The notes beneath the pieces are model-generated. The model made no database searches, was not told where the DNA came from, and was given only the letters and a program-made list of their open reading frames with translations. From Geopsychrobacter sp. (GTDB lineage: Bacteria; Desulfobacterota; Desulfuromonadia; Desulfuromonadales; Geopsychrobacteraceae), in assembly GCA_021647445.1 (NCBI GenBank), contig JAKIUS010000001.1, positions 1 to 19,566 of the forward strand: a stretch of DNA of 19,566 nucleotides, written 5' to 3'. The translations under genes were made by a program, and so were the position numbers. Position 1 is the stretch's first letter. The number at the start of each line of letters is the position of its first letter. Below are positions 15,717-19,566 of this stretch, one piece after another.

Positions 15717-15823
15717 GATGGGTTCACAACCCCCATATCAAGGGACGCATTCACCCATCCCTGGGGCTTGATGTCGCCATCCCTGGCGACAAACACCCTT
15801 GCTATGGGGGTCGCAAACCCATC
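15717..15823 (-). other. Structured metY 3' UTR element with two GGGA-tetraloop hairpins
   Basis: On the minus strand this 107-nt segment folds into one long outer stem and two inner hairpins. The outer arms pair as 15717-15724 with 15816-15823 (8 bp), 15729-15737 with 15803-15811 (9 bp) and 15739-15744 with 15796-15801 (6 bp). The inner hairpins are TGTCGCCA/TGGCGACA (15772-15791) and CCCA/TGGG (15754-15765), both with a GGGA loop. Each loop sits in the identical 10-mer CCAGGGATGG, whose core CAGGGATG fits the CsrA/RsmA consensus CANGGANG in the favoured loop position. It lies between the metY stop and a terminator. It may be a CsrA-binding UTR or sRNA, or a dispersed palindromic repeat. Confidence 0.6.
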
Positions 15824-15854
15824 TCGAAAGAGGCTAAAGTTACGGCCAGTCGAT

Positions 15855-17192
<1,338 letters not shown>

Positions 17193-17212
17193 TCAAGAAT
17201 CCAATTTCAATA

Positions 17213-17241
17213 CCTATATCAGTGAGATGATATTTTCGCAA
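17213..17241 (-). promoter_or_regulatory. Putative metY promoter
   Basis: On the minus strand TTGCGA (17236-17241) and TATAGG (17213-17218) are 17 nt apart, with an extended -10 TGA just before the hexamer. The start point would be near 17206, leaving a leader of about 67 nt. The match is moderate. Confidence 0.35.
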
Positions 17242-17325
17242 GCCATTTCAAAATTGGCCAGAATGAAAAAGTTTTGCCAACTCTTTTGATTGCAGTTGTG
17301 CTGTGTCTGTATGAGAATGCTGGCT

Positions 17326-19014
17326 ATGTTGAAAATCGATTATTTTATCCTTGAACGGATTGTTGACGAACTCAAAGAACGCCTTATTGGGGCTAGGCTG
17401 GCCAAGGTTCATCAACCGAGTGATGATAGTCTGGTGTTGCGGTTGTGGAATGGCCGCCAGAACCTTAAGCTTTTGCTGCATGTCGGCTCTGGCGCGCGCC
17501 TACATCTAACCCAGCAGGAATTCACCAACCCTTTTCATCCCCCCAGATTCTGCCAATTGCTTAGGTCGCGTTTGAAGCGTCTCGAATCATTGGATCTGCT
17601 GCCTTATGATCCCGTGGTCTCCCTGCGGTTTAGTGGCAGCGATCAACAATATCGTCTGATTTGTGAATTGATCGGCACCCGCAGCAATCTTTACCTGTTG
17701 GATGAAGAGAACCGACTGGTTGATGCCCTGTTTAAACCGTTAAATATTGGAGGCCGTTTATTGCGGTGTGGCGATCTCTATGCACCCTTATCAGCACCTG
17801 AGCGTTTGCTTCTTTCAGAGCCACTTTTAAATCCGCCTGCCAATCTGGTTGATGCCGCACAGTTCGAAAAGTGGTTGATTAAAGAGGTTGCGCCCATGTC
17901 CCGGGCGCAGGCCGCAGTTTTAAAAACAGCGGTTGAAGGCCCGAACTCTATCCTGCCAGTTTTTAGTCAATTTAAAGCTCGATGGATGTCCGGAGACGGT
18001 CGGCTCTCGCTGTTCGATAATCTCGGGCAGAAGCTTCTGGTCGCCTACTTGCCAACGACCCTTTCGACCTTCAGCATGGCTGGCGACAGTCCTTCAGAAT
18101 TTCTCGATCAATGTTTTTCACCCAATCAAAGCACAGAGAACGACAGCGGTGAACGCGCAAGGTTTCGCAAAATCATCACGACGCAGATATCCCGCTTGAA
18201 AAAGCGTCAGAAAAATATAGGGACACAACAACAGAAGAGCGAAAACTTTGCCGAACGCCGCCAGTTGGGTGAACTTCTGCTGGCAAACCTTCATCTTGTC
18301 AAGAAGGGGATGAGTCAGGTCGAGGTCACCAACTGGAGTGTTGATCCGCCAGAGCAGGTGCTTGTTCCACTTCAGTCTGATCTCAGTCCTCAGCAGAATG
18401 CCGAAAAGTTCTTTAAACGTTATAAAAAAGAGAAGCGTGGTGTTGATCATGTCGCGCGGCGCCAGCAGGAAACCCAAGATGAACTCGCGTGGCTTGAGGC
18501 GCTCCTCTTGTCTCTCGATGAGGCAACCAAAAGCGTCGATTTGAATGAGGTTGCCCATGAGCTACTCAATGCGGGCTTGATTCAGCCAGAGAAGGGTGCC
18601 CCTGTTGGCCGCCGCAAGGTTCAGGGCGAAGCACCTCTCAATCAAGCAACGTCGCCTGCCGGACAGCGTATTTTATGGGGGCGTAATAATCGGAGCAATG
18701 ATCGACTCTCAGCGCGCTTTACCGATAAAGATGACCTCTGGTTCCACGCACATAACATGCCCGGATGTCACCTTGTCTTAAAGCGTGACGGCCTTCAGGG
18801 TGATTTCTCAGTCGAGGATATCGAATTTTCCGCGCGTATAACCGCAGGTTACAGTCGCGGCAAAGCAGATACCCGAGTCGAAGTGATGGTCACCGAAGGC
18901 CGTTACATCAGTCGTCCCAAGGGAGCCAAACCCGGACTTGTCAGGGTCGCCGAATATCGCACCCTGTTAGTTGAGCCTCTCCGTCTACCGGCCCAAGAAA
19001 AACCGGACGAATAA
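17326..19014 (+). CDS. NFACT family protein, RqcH-like ribosome quality control factor
   Basis: A 562-residue NFACT protein. RqcH members bind stalled 50S subunits and recruit tRNA-Ala to add alanine tails to nascent chains. The NFACT-N domain starts KIDYFILERIVDELKERLIGARL and includes GTRSNLYLLDEENRLVDALF. A long charged helical (coiled-coil) middle spans about residues 280-420. The C-terminal NFACT-R domain has GRNNRSNDRLSARF and DLWFHAHNMPGCHLVLKR near 450-490. At residues 95-96 the sequence is Asp-Pro where RqcH proteins have the functional Asp-Arg pair, by my alignment. The ATG at 17326 is chosen because family N-termini begin just before this; in-frame ATGs at 17311 and 17317 and a start at 17290 would add non-conserved residues. 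Divergent from metY. Confidence 0.88.
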   Translation: MLKIDYFILERIVDELKERLIGARLAKVHQPSDDSLVLRLWNGRQNLKLLLHVGSGARLHLTQQEFTNPFHPPRFCQLLRSRLKRLESLDLLPYDPVVSLRFSGSDQQYRLICELIGTRSNLYLLDEENRLVDALFKPLNIGGRLLRCGDLYAPLSAPERLLLSEPLLNPPANLVDAAQFEKWLIKEVAPMSRAQAAVLKTAVEGPNSILPVFSQFKARWMSGDGRLSLFDNLGQKLLVAYLPTTLSTFSMAGDSPSEFLDQCFSPNQSTENDSGERARFRKIITTQISRLKKRQKNIGTQQQKSENFAERRQLGELLLANLHLVKKGMSQVEVTNWSVDPPEQVLVPLQSDLSPQQNAEKFFKRYKKEKRGVDHVARRQQETQDELAWLEALLLSLDEATKSVDLNEVAHELLNAGLIQPEKGAPVGRRKVQGEAPLNQATSPAGQRILWGRNNRSNDRLSARFTDKDDLWFHAHNMPGCHLVLKRDGLQGDFSVEDIEFSARITAGYSRGKADTRVEVMVTEGRYISRPKGAKPGLVRVAEYRTLLVEPLRLPAQEKPDE

Positions 19015-19019
19015 TAGCG

Positions 19020-19040
19020 TTTTTTGTTGCAATCAAAAAA
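19020..19040 (+). terminator. Weak A/T-rich hairpin after the NFACT gene
   Basis: TTTTTTG at 19020-19026 and CAAAAAA at 19034-19040 pair around a short loop just after the NFACT stop. It has little G+C, so it would be a poor terminator; its loop overlaps the -35 of the tRNA promoter. Confidence 0.25.
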
Positions 19041-19055
19041 TCCATTTGGTATAAA
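19027..19055 (+). promoter_or_regulatory. Promoter of the tRNA-Leu gene
   Basis: TTGCAA at 19027-19032 and TATAAA at 19050-19055 are separated by exactly 17 nt. Transcription would start near 19062, about 8 nt before the mature tRNA. Confidence 0.6.
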
Positions 19056-19069
19056 CACCCTCGCTTCAA

Positions 19070-19156
19070 GCCGAAGTGGTGGAATTGGTAGACACGCATG
19101 TTTCAGGGACATGTGCTCGTAAGGGCGTGGGAGTTCGAGTCTCCCCTTCGGCACCA
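19070..19156 (+). tRNA. tRNA-Leu (anticodon CAG)
   Basis: A complete 87-nt class II tRNA. The acceptor stem GCCGAAG pairs with CTTCGGC and is followed by an encoded ACCA. The anticodon arm is CATGT, loop TTCAGGG, ACATG, giving anticodon CAG, which reads CUG. A long variable arm and the T arm GGGAG TTCGAGT CTCCC confirm leucine-type architecture. CCA is genomically encoded. Confidence 0.97.
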
Positions 19157-19165
19157 AAAAAAATC

Positions 19166-19197
19166 AAAGCTCGATCACGCAAGTGGTCGGGCTTTTT
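19166..19197 (+). terminator. Intrinsic terminator of tRNA-Leu
   Basis: AAAGC, CGA and CAC pair with GTG, TCG and GCTTT around a GCAA loop, with two single mismatches. The stem runs into a T-tract ending at 19197, ten nt after the tRNA 3' end. Confidence 0.8.
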
Positions 19198-19290
19198 GTA
19201 TATCATTTCTTGCGTCCTTCCGGTCTGTATTGATAAAGTGCAGCAGGGAAAGACAGACGAACTGGAGCCTTGCTGGAGCGGAGAATATTG

Positions 19291-19566
19291 ATGGATGAAT
19301 CTCAAAAACCGGTCGTACCGATTGTCTCATCGGAACATTTGACCTCACCTGACAGCTGGCAACTCAGTGAATTTGAGTACGGCATGATCATCGCGCACAA
19401 TGCTTTTACTCGTTGGATGATTCGTTGTATGAGTGCAGCTGGCCACCCCGATTTCAGCCCTCTGGATGTCCTGGTTCTGCATACTGTCAACCACAGGAAA
19501 CTTGAAAAACGTCTGGCCGATATTTGTTTTGTGCTGCATGTGGAGGACACCCATACAGTCAATTAC
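19291..19566 (+). CDS. Winged-helix (MarR-like) DNA-binding protein, 3' partial
   Basis: A frame opens at the ATG at 19291 (GGAG at 19274-19277 or the GGAG near 19279 upstream) and runs without a stop to the window end, giving 92 residues. LSEFEYGMIIAHNAFTRWMIRCMSAAG, then SPLDVLVLHTVNHR and KRLADICFVLHVEDTHTVNY, match the pattern of a conserved proteobacterial family of predicted MarR-like winged-helix proteins. The helix-turn-helix would be near residues 55-92 and continues past the edge. Targets are unknown. It follows the tRNA-Leu terminator. Confidence 0.72.
   Translation, partial: MDESQKPVVPIVSSEHLTSPDSWQLSEFEYGMIIAHNAFTRWMIRCMSAAGHPDFSPLDVLVLHTVNHRKLEKRLADICFVLHVEDTHTVNY

Noticed and set aside
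17290..17325. Longer NFACT starts at 17290, 17311 or 17317
   Set aside because: Family N-termini begin at the residues after 17326. The added residues are Cys- and Met-rich without family similarity, though 17311 or 17317 cannot be excluded.
19070..19156. tRNA-Leu 3' end as an integration site of a mobile island
   Set aside because: No integrase gene and no repeat of the tRNA 3' end was found in the window.

Overview
The window looks like chromosomal DNA from a Gram-negative, mid-GC bacterium, probably of the Desulfuromonas/Pelobacter/Geobacter type (Desulfobacterota). This is inferred from protein style: a lipopolysaccharide-type family 9 glycosyltransferase, a MetY-type sulfhydrylase, an RqcH/NFACT homologue, HtpG and a REP-associated transposase with a DnaA-like tail. 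No rRNA or other firm taxonomic marker is present.

Region 1 (1-11785, all + strand) is a cell-surface glycan cluster. It opens with the 3' part of a TPR protein, an ABC-2-type ATPase, a TMTC-like membrane glycosyltransferase with TPRs and a UbiA-family enzyme resembling decaprenyl-phosphate phosphoribosyltransferase. These abut or overlap and should be one operon. Two family 2 glycosyltransferases, a SAM methyltransferase with a CxxC pair, a Wzx-like flippase, a GT-B glycosyltransferase, an unlisted 34-codon ORF, a second methyltransferase and a family 9 glycosyltransferase follow. The stretch about 8.5-10.5 kb is visibly more A+T-rich than its neighbours. The likely overall job is assembly, modification and export of a lipid-linked surface polysaccharide or glycosylation of surface proteins; no substrate can be read from the sequence.

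Region 2 (11759-12965) is a REP-associated tyrosine transposase (RAYT) unit. A 23-bp inverted repeat (one mismatch) brackets the gene, and two further direct copies lie upstream. One of those copies supplies the last codons and the stop of the family 9 glycosyltransferase. The transposase has a promoter that abuts its ATG, so its mRNA may be leaderless.

Region 3 (13274-19014) is housekeeping: htpG (+), trmL (-), metY (-) and rqcH-like (+). Between metY and trmL, on the metY strand, lies a strongly folded element of about 110 nt. It has two GGGA-tetraloop hairpins, each carrying CAGGGATG, and is followed by a strong intrinsic terminator. It may be a CsrA-binding 3' UTR or small RNA, or a dispersed palindromic repeat, and is the most interesting non-coding feature here.

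Region 4 (19020-19566) holds a tRNA-Leu(CAG) gene with its own promoter and terminator, then the start of a winged-helix regulator-like gene cut by the window end. No CRISPR array, rRNA or phage module was seen.
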